Part shown: positions 1 to 7,286 of the stretch, piece after piece
Layout of the letters: the number at the start of each line of letters is the position of its first letter
Numbering within the stretch: position 1 is the first letter of the stretch
Source of the DNA: Dehalococcoidales bacterium
Lineage (GTDB): Bacteria; Chloroflexota; Dehalococcoidia; Dehalococcoidales; Fen-1064
Assembly (NCBI GenBank): GCA_030667735.1
Contig: DAOUVG010000011.1
Coordinates: 1 to 16,772 of the forward strand
Direction of reading: 5' to 3'
DNA: 16,772 bases
Notes under the pieces: generated by a model
What the model saw: the letters and a program-made list of their open reading frames with translations, nothing else
Told to the model about the DNA's origin: nothing
The model's database searches: none
Made by a program: the position numbers and the translations under genes

Positions 1-147
1 CAGGGCGCGGGCGCGGGCCTCTCCGAAGATATTGCCGTAGTTGGCCAGGCCCTTCTCATCCCGATGGAGCACATACTCCATCAGCCTGTCTACCGTCTGC
101 TCCACCGTAGGGGGTAGATTCAGTTCCAGGTCGATAATCTTTGACAT
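1..147 (-). CDS. N-terminal part of an unrecognised protein, cut by window edge
   Basis: Forty-nine codons read leftward and run off the window. The start is ATG at 147, preceded by a strong Shine-Dalgarno stretch (AAGGAGGT, about 154-165 on the reverse strand), so the start is well supported. The protein begins MSKIIDLELNLPPTVEQ and continues with a helical, charged stretch containing LANYGNIFGEARARAL. I do not recognise the family from this much sequence. It lies 49 bases downstream of the acyl-CoA synthetase alpha subunit on the same strand and is probably its operon partner. It does not look like the start of the ATP-grasp beta subunit that the synthetase would need. Existence is fairly sure; function is unknown. 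Confidence 0.7.
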   Translation of the reverse strand, partial: MSKIIDLELNLPPTVEQTVDRLMEYVLHRDEKGLANYGNIFGEARARAL

Positions 148-196
148 AGGCTACGCACCTCCTTCTTACCCGCCCCGTACCACAGAAACATGCTGC

Positions 197-1654
197 TCAG
201 GGTGTCGCTGCAGAAAGCTCTTGCTGCACCCGGTGGTACCGGTACAGCCTGGCCAGGGCACGACTGGCTGCCTCCAGCGAAGTGTATACGGGTACACCTT
301 TCTTGGGAAGTTCCCTCTCCAGCTTACCGCGTAGCTCCCTCTCCCAGGACTCATTGGCAAAGGAGTGAAAGACCAGCACCGCCGTCTTTCCGTACTCGTT
401 ACCCCTGCAGAAGTCGGACAGGTAATCGACTACTTTGTCCACCTGCTCCGACCCTGCCGAGTTTATCATATCCATGTGCGGTCGGAGAATCAGCATATCC
501 ACGTTGGGGTCGGCAGCTACGAGACTGACTTCCCGTCGCAGTAACTCAATATCACGAAACACCAGGCCGGTATCGAGGGGGTTCCGGATACTGGAACCGG
601 CAGGCGGAATGAACTTCCTGAGCTCGGCCTGGGTCTCCTCAGTTAAATGGAGCACTTCCAGTCCCTCCCTGCTGCAGATATCGGCGGCCGCCACACTGGT
701 ACCGCCACCAAGGACCATCACGGCTACCCGGTTTCCCTCCGGTGGTTTTACACACTGGAATGTCATCGCTGCTTCCGCCATCTCTTCCAGTGAAGATACC
801 GCCACGGCACCGGTCTGGGCAAAGAAACCACGCCAGATAGCCTCTTCACCAGCCAGGGAAGCGGTATGCGAAGCAACAGCCCTTGACCCCGCCTGAGTAA
901 GACCCGCCTTCCACAGGATAACCGGCTTCGTCCTGTTAATCTCTTTCACCTGTCTGAGCAGCTTCCGGCCGTCCTTGACCCCTTCCAGGTACATACAGAT
1001 AATGCGGGTCTCCGGGTCATCCGCCAGGTACTCCAGGTAGTCCGTGCTGTCCAGAACGTACGCATTACCGAAGCTTATCGACTTGCTGAAGTAGACCCCG
1101 TAGTTGGGGCCGTTGTGAGTGAACCAGTTGCTGTGCCCACCGCTCTGGGTGACAAAGGCTACCGGCCCGCTCTCCTTTGGCAGACTATCAAACGTCCCGA
1201 CACCGGATCCAGGTACATACAGCCCCATGCAGTTGGGACCGATGATGCGCAGGTCACCGCGCACGATAATCTCGCGCACCCGGTGCCCCAGCTCTATTCT
1301 CTCCGGCAGGCCTGTCTCCTCAAAACCGGCTGTAAAGACATGGATGTTCTTAGCATTTGCCAGGATGCAGTCCTCCAGCACATCCGGTAGAGCTGGAGCC
1401 GGTACTGATACAACCACCAGGTCCACCGGTTCGGGAATGTCGGATACCCTGGGATAGGCTTTACGTCCCATTATTTCAGAGGCCTTGGGGTTGACCGGAT
1501 AGATACGACCGGTGAAGCCCAACTGCTCAAAGCTGTTAATGAAATTTCCACCTCCAAAGCCACGTCCGCTGCTACGTGTAGCCTGTGCTGAAACACCCAC
1601 CATCGCCACTACCCTGGGGTGAAATGCTGCTTCCATCTCCGGGTTCCAAGTCAT
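197..1654 (-). CDS. Acyl-CoA synthetase (NDP-forming), alpha subunit
   Basis: A 485-residue protein resembling the alpha subunit of ADP-forming acetyl/acyl-CoA synthetases, enzymes of the succinyl-CoA synthetase superfamily that interconvert acyl-CoA plus ADP and phosphate with free acid, CoA and ATP. An N-terminal CoA-binding Rossmann domain (about 1-145) carries GPNCMGLYVP at 139-148. Two flavodoxin-like ligase domains follow, with FVTQSGGHS at 167-175. The motif SHTASLAG at 262-269 holds the presumed phosphohistidine, His263; the usual form is SHTGSLAG. The protein ends before any ATP-grasp domain, so it is alpha-only and would need a separate beta subunit, which is not in this window. Start ATG at 1654 has AAGGGAG about 12 bases upstream. 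The natural substrate cannot be read from sequence; it could be an acetyl-, branched-chain or aryl-CoA synthetase subunit. Confidence 0.9.
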   Translation of the reverse strand: MTWNPEMEAAFHPRVVAMVGVSAQATRSSGRGFGGGNFINSFEQLGFTGRIYPVNPKASEIMGRKAYPRVSDIPEPVDLVVVSVPAPALPDVLEDCILANAKNIHVFTAGFEETGLPERIELGHRVREIIVRGDLRIIGPNCMGLYVPGSGVGTFDSLPKESGPVAFVTQSGGHSNWFTHNGPNYGVYFSKSISFGNAYVLDSTDYLEYLADDPETRIICMYLEGVKDGRKLLRQVKEINRTKPVILWKAGLTQAGSRAVASHTASLAGEEAIWRGFFAQTGAVAVSSLEEMAEAAMTFQCVKPPEGNRVAVMVLGGGTSVAAADICSREGLEVLHLTEETQAELRKFIPPAGSSIRNPLDTGLVFRDIELLRREVSLVAADPNVDMLILRPHMDMINSAGSEQVDKVVDYLSDFCRGNEYGKTAVLVFHSFANESWERELRGKLERELPKKGVPVYTSLEAASRALARLYRYHRVQQELSAATP

Positions 1655-1696
1655 AATCTGTTAATACTCCCTTCTTTTCGAGGCAACCTAGTACCA

Positions 1697-1726
1697 ATTC
1701 TATCCGTCTGACCTGAAGGCTGTCAA
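1697..1726 (-). promoter_or_regulatory. Sigma-70-type promoter for the acyl-CoA synthetase gene
   Basis: On the reverse strand a perfect -35 TTGACA (1721-1726) is followed by an 18-base spacer and a -10 TAGAAT (1697-1702, five of six matches). The start point would be near 1690, giving a leader of about 36 nt before the ATG at 1654. Read directly from sequence; not tested. Confidence 0.6.
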
Positions 1727-1735
1727 CGGAGAGCC

Positions 1736-1954
1736 ATGCGGAGTCCGGGATATTATCGACATATCAGGATAATGGCGATAAAAGGTGAGGCAACAATAGT
1801 CGAACCGGCCAATAGATTTAAGGTTCACCCCAACCGGATACGTATCTGGAAGAAGGCTCCCGGCTATCGGAAACCGGCCGGGGCATTCACCTCCACCCCG
1901 GTAGAAGCCACCGGTACAGGTATGGTAGAATTGCTAACACCAGACCCCTTTTAG
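1736..1954 (+). pseudogene. Fossil of an IS3-family transposase OrfA (helix-turn-helix part)
   Basis: A 72-codon open frame whose middle (about residues 11-40, bases 1766-1855) reads like the helix-turn-helix of IS3-family OrfA proteins. It contains AIKGEATIVEPANRFKVHPN followed by RIRIWKK, against the typical family pattern [27 protein letters not shown]-like. The rest of OrfA, any OrfB/DDE integrase and terminal inverted repeats are not visible. Sequence after WKK does not resemble OrfA. No Shine-Dalgarno site precedes the ATG. I read it as a decayed insertion remnant rather than a working gene. The similarity comes from pattern memory, so confidence is moderate. Confidence 0.5.
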
Positions 1955-2022
1955 GATAGCGGTACCCGCTCTTGATACAGCCCCTGCCCTGAGGATGGGG
2001 TCCGCCTCAAGCCTTTGTGAGC

Positions 2023-2051
2023 TTAACGACTTTATATGGAGTGAGTAGATT
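2023..2051 (+). promoter_or_regulatory. Possible promoter for the acyl-CoA carboxylase gene
   Basis: TTAACG (2023-2028) and TAGATT (2046-2051) are separated by 17 bases, each matching the sigma-70 consensus at four of six positions. This would give a leader of roughly 60 nt. Weak evidence; it is the best pair I could find in the gap. Confidence 0.25.
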
Positions 2052-2067
2052 TTCTGTCAGAATATAC

Positions 2068-2092
2068 GTGGAATACATCGTTAATGTACCAC
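2068..2092 (+). promoter_or_regulatory. Inverted repeat / hairpin in the carboxylase leader
   Basis: GTGG (2068-2071) and TACAT (2074-2078) pair with ATGTA (2084-2088) and CCAC (2089-2092), leaving a two-base AA bulge and a five-base loop. It ends eight bases before the Shine-Dalgarno AAGGAGAG at 2101-2108. It could be an operator or an RNA hairpin affecting translation; the sequence alone does not decide. Confidence 0.4.
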
Positions 2093-2119
2093 AGATAGAC
2101 AAGGAGAGCAGGATTATCC

Positions 2120-5100
2120 ATGAAATTACTTATTGCTAATCGAGGAGAAATCGCCATCCGTATCATGCGAGCGGCCGCTGAGCTGGACATACCTACGGTT
2201 GCGGTGTTTCCTGAAGATGACGCAAGCGCCCTCCACACAAAAAGAGCGGATGAGACTGTCGTTCTCAAAGGTGTGGGGGCTGCAGCCTACCTGGACATCG
2301 AGCAGATTATTGCCGTTGCAAAGGAATCCAAATGCAATGCCATTCATCCGGGCTACGGCTTCCTGAGTGAGAACGCAGGATTTGCCCGAAGATGTGAGGA
2401 GGAAGGCCTGATATTTGTAGGCCCCCGTGTGGAAACTCTCGAAGCATTCGGTAACAAGACCCAGGCCCGAACACTGGCAGAACGCTGCGGCGTGCCCGTA
2501 TTGAAAGGCTCATCCGGGCCGGTGACCCTGGACCAGGCCAAAGAATTCCTCGATTCATTGGGAGATAGCGGTGCCCTGATGATTAAAGCTGTTTCCGGTG
2601 GTGGTGGCCGTGGCATGCGGCCAGTGTTTGGTTTTGATGAACTCGAGGAGGCTTACACTCGCTGCCAGTCGGAAGCATTGCAAGCCTTCGGCAATGGTGA
2701 ACTGTACATAGAAGAGCTGATGCAGCGGGCCAGGCATATCGAAGTGCAGATTATCGGTGACGGGTATGGTGGGGTAAGCCACCTTGGAGAACGGGAGTGC
2801 AGCATCCAGAGGCAGCACCAGAAGGTGATGGAAATCGCACCCAGCCCGGGCGTGTCTCCGGAGTTACGCAAGCGGCTCACCAGGGATGCAGTTGAGATGG
2901 CAAAGGCGGTCAACTACCGAAATGCCGGTACTTTCGAATTTATGGTGGACACCGATGCGACCGGAGATGATGCCGCCTATGCTTTTATCGAAACCAACGC
3001 CAGACTCCAGGTAGAACACACTGTGACAGAGGAAGTGACGGACATTGACCTGGTAAAGACCCAGCTTCAGATAGCAAAGGGGTGCAGCCTTGGAGACCTC
3101 GGGCTTGACCAGGAGAATATACCCAAGCCCCGCGGATATGCTATCCAGGCACGAATCAATATGGAAACCATGGGTCAGGACGGCATTGCTTATCCGGCGG
3201 GTGGAAAACTGACCGCATTCGAGGTGCCGTCAGGCCGTGGCCTCAGGGTGGATACCTGCGGTTATGTGGGGTACCAGACCAGCCCCCATTATGACAGCCT
3301 CCTGGCAAAGTGTATCGGCCATTCCAATTCAACCGATTTTGCCGATGCAGTCACTCGAACCTACCGTGCCCTCTGCGAATTCAAGGTTGAAGGGATTTCC
3401 ACCAACATACCATTCCTGCAGAGCCTGCTTCAGCATCCCGATTTCATTGCCAATCGTATTTACACCGGTTTTGTGGATGCTCACATTGAAGAGCTGGTCC
3501 AAACCGATAGCAGGATACACCAGCGGCTCTTTTTCGACACCCCATCGGCACGACCTTTTACCAACGCTGGCGCAACAGTGGACAGCATCGACCCTCTGGC
3601 TGTTCTGGACTATGGCCAGGAGGCCAGAGACGCATCGCTCCTGCAGGGTGCAGCCGATACCACACCGCCGGCACCGGCATACGACATAGCGGGAATGGAA
3701 GGCACGTTTACCATGGAAGCGCCCATGCAGGGTACCATTGTCAGCATCGCGGTGAGTGATGGTGATGCGGTGAGAAAGGGCCAGGAAGTCCTCGTCATGA
3801 ATGCCATGAAAATGGAGCACGTGGTCCGGTCTCCTGTCAGCGGTATCATCCGCCGACTGGCCGTGACAGTAGGAGAAACGATATATGAGGGACACCCCCT
3901 GGCGTTTATCGAGGCGGGTGAGACCGGTTTGGCCGATACGGATGTACAGGAACAGGTTGACCTGGACTATATTCGTCCCGACCTTGCAGAAGTAGTACAG
4001 CGCCATGAGACCCTGCTCGATGCCGCGCGCCCGGATGCCATTGCCAAACGACGTAAAATCGGGCAGCGGACCGCCCGGGAGAATATTAATGACATCTGCG
4101 ACTCCGGAACATTCACGGAGTATGGTGGGCTGGTTCTTGCGGCACAACGGAGGCGGCGTTCTATGGAGGACCTGATTCAGAACACGCCCGCTGATGGGAT
4201 GATTGCAGGTATCGGTGGTGTGAATGGCGACCTGTTTGGCGATGAAAAGTCCCGGTGTGCGATAGTGTCATACGATTACATGGTGCTTGCCGGCACCCAG
4301 GGTCACCAGAATCACAGAAAGAAAGACCGTATATTTGAGGTCGCCGCAAAATCGCGTCTTCCCCTGGTATTCTTCACCGAGGGGGGCGGCGGGCGTCCGG
4401 GAGACACGGACTCCACCGGCGTGGCCGGCCAGGATGTCATGGCGTTTCACCTGTTTGCCAAGCTCAGTGGCCTGGTACCCCTTGTCGGTGTTAATGCCGG
4501 CAGGTGTTTCGCGGGAAACGCCATCCTGCTCGGCTGCTGTGATGTCATCATTGCGAAAGAAAACTCCAGCATCGGCGTAGGCGGCCCCGCAATGATAGAA
4601 GGCGGCTCCCTTGGTGTATTCACACCGGAAGAAGTTGGTCCCATGAGCGTACAGGTCCCCAACGGTGTGGTAGATATTCCGGTCAAGGATGAGGCTGAAG
4701 CGGTGCGCGTGGCCAAACAGTATCTGTCCTACTTCCAGGGACCTATCGACAAGTGGGAGTGTGCCGATCAGCGCCTGTTGCGAGGAATTGTTCCGGAGAA
4801 CCGGCTGCGGGTGTATGACATGCGGTCAGTAATAGAGACCATGGCGGACACAGGGTCCGTGCTTGAGTTACGGCAGTACTACGGCTTCGGCATGATTACT
4901 TCCTTCATTAGAATCGAAGGCCGCCCCCTGGGTGTCATTGCCAATAACCCCGCTCATCTCTCCGGTGCCATCGATAGCCCCGGGGCGGACAAGGCGGCAA
5001 GGCTCATGCAATTATGCGATGCCTTCGACATCCCAGTACTGTTTCTCAGTGATTGCCCGGGCATAATGGTCGGACCGGAGATTGAGAAAACGGCCCTGGT

Positions 5101-5527
5101 GCGTCACTCCACCCGCATGTTCGTTGTCGGTGCCAATATGACGGTACCGTACTTCACCGTTGTGATTCGTAAGTCCTACGGGCTCGGTGCCCAGGCCATG
5201 CAAGGGGGCAGCTCCCATGCCCCACTTCTTACCGTCTCCTGGCCGACCGGGGAATACGGCGGTATGGGACTCGAAGGGCAGGTAAAGCTCGGCTTCCGCA
5301 AGGAGCTCATGGCCATCGAGGACCCTATGGAACGCAAGGCAGAATATGAAAGGATGGTTGCCCGGGCTTACGAGCACGGCAAGTCTATCAACATGGCAAG
5401 CCATTTCGAGATAGATGATGTCATCGACCCGGCCGAATCCCGGAATATCATCGTCCGTGCGTTGAAGTCGGTACCCCCACCCCCACCGCGCACCGGCAAG
5501 AAACGCCCCAATATTGATACCTGGTGA
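2120..5527 (+). CDS. Single-chain biotin-dependent acyl-CoA carboxylase (BC-BCCP-CT fusion)
   Basis: An 1135-residue fusion carrying all parts of a biotin-dependent carboxylase. The biotin carboxylase domain (about 1-450) opens KLLIANRGEIAIRI, has the ATP-grasp glycine loop SGGGGRGM at 159-166 and the catalytic stretch ETNARLQVEH at 291-300. A linker/BT-like region follows, then a biotin carrier domain (about 530-602) with NAMKMEH and biotinyl Lys564. The carboxyltransferase N half has FTEGGGGRPGD from 752; the C half has the NNPAHLSGAIDSPGADKAAR stretch from about 942. The tail is proline-rich and ends KKRPNIDTW. This order and length match the single-chain long-chain acyl-CoA carboxylases described from mycobacteria and other bacteria, which accept a range of acyl-CoAs. 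Substrate (acetyl-, propionyl- or longer acyl-CoA) is inferred, not shown. ATG at 2120 follows AAGGAGAG. All key residues appear intact. Confidence 0.95.
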   Translation: MKLLIANRGEIAIRIMRAAAELDIPTVAVFPEDDASALHTKRADETVVLKGVGAAAYLDIEQIIAVAKESKCNAIHPGYGFLSENAGFARRCEEEGLIFVGPRVETLEAFGNKTQARTLAERCGVPVLKGSSGPVTLDQAKEFLDSLGDSGALMIKAVSGGGGRGMRPVFGFDELEEAYTRCQSEALQAFGNGELYIEELMQRARHIEVQIIGDGYGGVSHLGERECSIQRQHQKVMEIAPSPGVSPELRKRLTRDAVEMAKAVNYRNAGTFEFMVDTDATGDDAAYAFIETNARLQVEHTVTEEVTDIDLVKTQLQIAKGCSLGDLGLDQENIPKPRGYAIQARINMETMGQDGIAYPAGGKLTAFEVPSGRGLRVDTCGYVGYQTSPHYDSLLAKCIGHSNSTDFADAVTRTYRALCEFKVEGISTNIPFLQSLLQHPDFIANRIYTGFVDAHIEELVQTDSRIHQRLFFDTPSARPFTNAGATVDSIDPLAVLDYGQEARDASLLQGAADTTPPAPAYDIAGMEGTFTMEAPMQGTIVSIAVSDGDAVRKGQEVLVMNAMKMEHVVRSPVSGIIRRLAVTVGETIYEGHPLAFIEAGETGLADTDVQEQVDLDYIRPDLAEVVQRHETLLDAARPDAIAKRRKIGQRTARENINDICDSGTFTEYGGLVLAAQRRRRSMEDLIQNTPADGMIAGIGGVNGDLFGDEKSRCAIVSYDYMVLAGTQGHQNHRKKDRIFEVAAKSRLPLVFFTEGGGGRPGDTDSTGVAGQDVMAFHLFAKLSGLVPLVGVNAGRCFAGNAILLGCCDVIIAKENSSIGVGGPAMIEGGSLGVFTPEEVGPMSVQVPNGVVDIPVKDEAEAVRVAKQYLSYFQGPIDKWECADQRLLRGIVPENRLRVYDMRSVIETMADTGSVLELRQYYGFGMITSFIRIEGRPLGVIANNPAHLSGAIDSPGADKAARLMQLCDAFDIPVLFLSDCPGIMVGPEIEKTALVRHSTRMFVVGANMTVPYFTVVIRKSYGLGAQAMQGGSSHAPLLTVSWPTGEYGGMGLEGQVKLGFRKELMAIEDPMERKAEYERMVARAYEHGKSINMASHFEIDDVIDPAESRNIIVRALKSVPPPPPRTGKKRPNIDTW

Positions 5528-5735
5528 CCGGCAGGCAATTGGGTAAGGCGAAGCAGCGGCTCAAACGCACGCTCAATGTGCGGCCCAGATGGGCCGCCTT
5601 CCCCTTCCTGACCAGGATGGAGTCCACCCCATTTTGCTGCCTCATGAATTGTGTTACCCAAGGGATGATAAGATGAAGCGAGGCAGCGTAGTGAAAGTTG
5701 AGGCGATATGTGTTGCCGGTTGAGTCGGCTGGCAG
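5528..5735. other. Intergenic region between convergent genes
   Basis: A 208-base gap between the end of the carboxylase gene and the end of the DUF58 gene, which face each other. Beyond the hairpin at 5580-5597, an 8-base inverted pair TTGGGTAA (5539-5546) / TTACCCAA (5653-5660) is present but widely spaced. No gene is evident. Confidence 0.5.
5580..5597. terminator. GC-rich hairpin between convergent genes, possible terminator
   Basis: GCGGCCC-AGAT-GGGCCGC is a perfect 7-base stem with a four-base loop, 53 bases after the carboxylase stop codon. It sits between two convergent genes and could stop transcription from both sides. No clear T-run follows on either strand (CTTCCCCTTCC on the plus side), so intrinsic termination would be atypical. 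Confidence 0.4.
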
Positions 5736-7286
5736 CTACACGGTCACGACAGCTGTGCCGCCTCTGGCAAGTCTGTAAGTGAGGAATGCAAGTGCCCCGG
5801 CATCGTGATTGCGGTGCGATATCACTACAACAGTGGTCTCTCTGCTCACCTTGGTAAAGGCACTATCGAGTGCCTTCGTGGCCGGACTGAGTCTGGCATC
5901 GGTGTCGAGGTTCCTGTATTCCAACTGTAGCAGCTGGAGCAGCACTTCGGAGGCTTTACTTCCCACGGATTCTACCCGCCCGATATCGGCCCGTAGTCGA
6001 GTGACATCAGGTGGGTTCAGGTATTTCACCGGATTATGTGTGGTAATCATTTCTCTGGCAATCTGCAGACACTGAAGCAGGAGCCGTCGCGGTGCCAGTG
6101 TGGCGGTGGTCAGTTTAACGTTCTTATCATCGTAGGCAGCCAGTGCAGCCGGAATGCCCTCCCGTGCCAATGACAGTGCAGTGACTATTATCTTGTATGC
6201 CAACTGGTCTGCCTGCTCGGCATTCCCAACAGCCAGATTCACCATGATTACGGCAGACTGTCCGTGAAACTCGGTGAATTCCTTAACTATCAGCTCATTA
6301 TATTTATAAGAATGCTTCCAGTCGATGTTCTTGAGACTGTCTCCCGGCTGGTACTGCTGGCTGCCGTAGTATTCTATTCCCCTCCTCAATCCATACATCG
6401 GCCTCAACGCCGCCACATCTGCCATCAGAGGTAGTGACCCAGATTTCGTTGTGGCAAGATATCTTTCCGCCAGCCAGGCGGCATATCTCGCCCTGGGGAT
6501 GACGAATAGACGTATCGGTTCCAATTCGAACCTGACCTGCAGCAACCCCCAGCGGTCAACTGCGTACCCGATGAGTTTGACAATCGACGGCCCTGCCAAT
6601 GGTGGCGATAGCGAGGCCCGCACCACCAGTTCCTGTTCCTTCAGTGATAGCCTGTTGACGCCCACCTTTAGCCATTCATACGGTGACATTACCAGTAACT
6701 GCCCACCAATTCCGGTACGCCTGGTCAGTTCTATATTGAGATGACCATCCGACCCGGCCACCATCCGTTGGTAAATCTGAATTTCCTCCACCGGCTTCAG
6801 GGGCAGACGTAACAAGACGACTACGAATAAAACTCCCAGGTATCCCGCGACAACTGCGGAGGCAATCAACAGCGACCTATCACCCAATAGCAGCGAAATA
6901 CCCAGTACACAGAACGTCGTTACAAGCAAGATAATAGCGGTATCAGTTGGCCGGCGCCGGTAAGCAGTATCCCTGAACGCCGCAACCTCGCCAGACCTTC
7001 TGAGACTACAATCGACAAGGACCATCGCTGGCAACGCAATGAGAGTGGCGAAGAGAGTACCCACCTGTGGAGACAGGAGCACTGCTAATGCCAGAAACAC
7101 GAAATACTCCGTCAGCAGATTCACTATGGGACTGGCGGCCCACCGCCGCAGACCAAGGTACCAGACCAGCAGTACGATAGGGACAAGTGCCAGTGCCGGA
7201 GAAGAAAGCGCAGCCGCAACTATCAGCGAGGCACTGATGTATATCCTCAGTGGTATTATGACACGTCGGTCATCAATACTTATCAT
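5736..7286 (-). CDS. DUF58 family membrane protein
   Basis: A 516-residue protein. About four hydrophobic stretches (roughly 14-45, 60-92, 115-135, 138-160) suggest an N-terminal membrane anchor larger than the two segments usual for the family. The DUF58 signature lies at 302-337, including GIEYYGSQQYQPGD and NIDWKHS, followed by ELIVKEF. The region after it (from about 344) should adopt the vWA-like fold of DUF58 proteins, but the strand reads IMVNLAV, without an obvious metal-binding DxSxS. DUF58 proteins are commonly encoded next to MoxR ATPases and are thought to be their partners; the exact role is not established. Its ATG overlaps the stop of the MoxR gene by four bases (ATGA), so the two are probably translationally coupled. 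It is the last gene of the operon. Confidence 0.9.
   Translation of the reverse strand: MISIDDRRVIIPLRIYISASLIVAAALSSPALALVPIVLLVWYLGLRRWAASPIVNLLTEYFVFLALAVLLSPQVGTLFATLIALPAMVLVDCSLRRSGEVAAFRDTAYRRRPTDTAIILLVTTFCVLGISLLLGDRSLLIASAVVAGYLGVLFVVVLLRLPLKPVEEIQIYQRMVAGSDGHLNIELTRRTGIGGQLLVMSPYEWLKVGVNRLSLKEQELVVRASLSPPLAGPSIVKLIGYAVDRWGLLQVRFELEPIRLFVIPRARYAAWLAERYLATTKSGSLPLMADVAALRPMYGLRRGIEYYGSQQYQPGDSLKNIDWKHSYKYNELIVKEFTEFHGQSAVIMVNLAVGNAEQADQLAYKIIVTALSLAREGIPAALAAYDDKNVKLTTATLAPRRLLLQCLQIAREMITTHNPVKYLNPPDVTRLRADIGRVESVGSKASEVLLQLLQLEYRNLDTDARLSPATKALDSAFTKVSRETTVVVISHRNHDAGALAFLTYRLARGGTAVVTV

Larger units (their letters stand above)
1655..2119. other. 465-base intergenic region with a transposase fossil and a structured leader
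   Basis: This gap separates two divergent genes. It contains the leftward promoter (1697-1726), an open frame with a degenerate IS3-type OrfA segment (1736-1954), a small inverted repeat AGCGG-TAC-CCGCT at 1958-1970, a possible rightward promoter (2023-2051), and two inverted repeats just before the carboxylase gene (2052-2062 and 2068-2092). No RNA gene or intact coding sequence was seen. Confidence 0.6.

Noticed and set aside
3329..4147. A 272-codon open frame on the reverse strand
   Set aside because: It is antisense to the biotin carrier and carboxyltransferase region of the acyl-CoA carboxylase, with no start signal or domain.
5539..5660. Inverted pair TTGGGTAA / TTACCCAA around the convergent intergenic region as ends of a mobile element
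   Set aside because: The arms are only eight bases, the interior has no transposase or recognisable repeat, and such pairs occur by chance.
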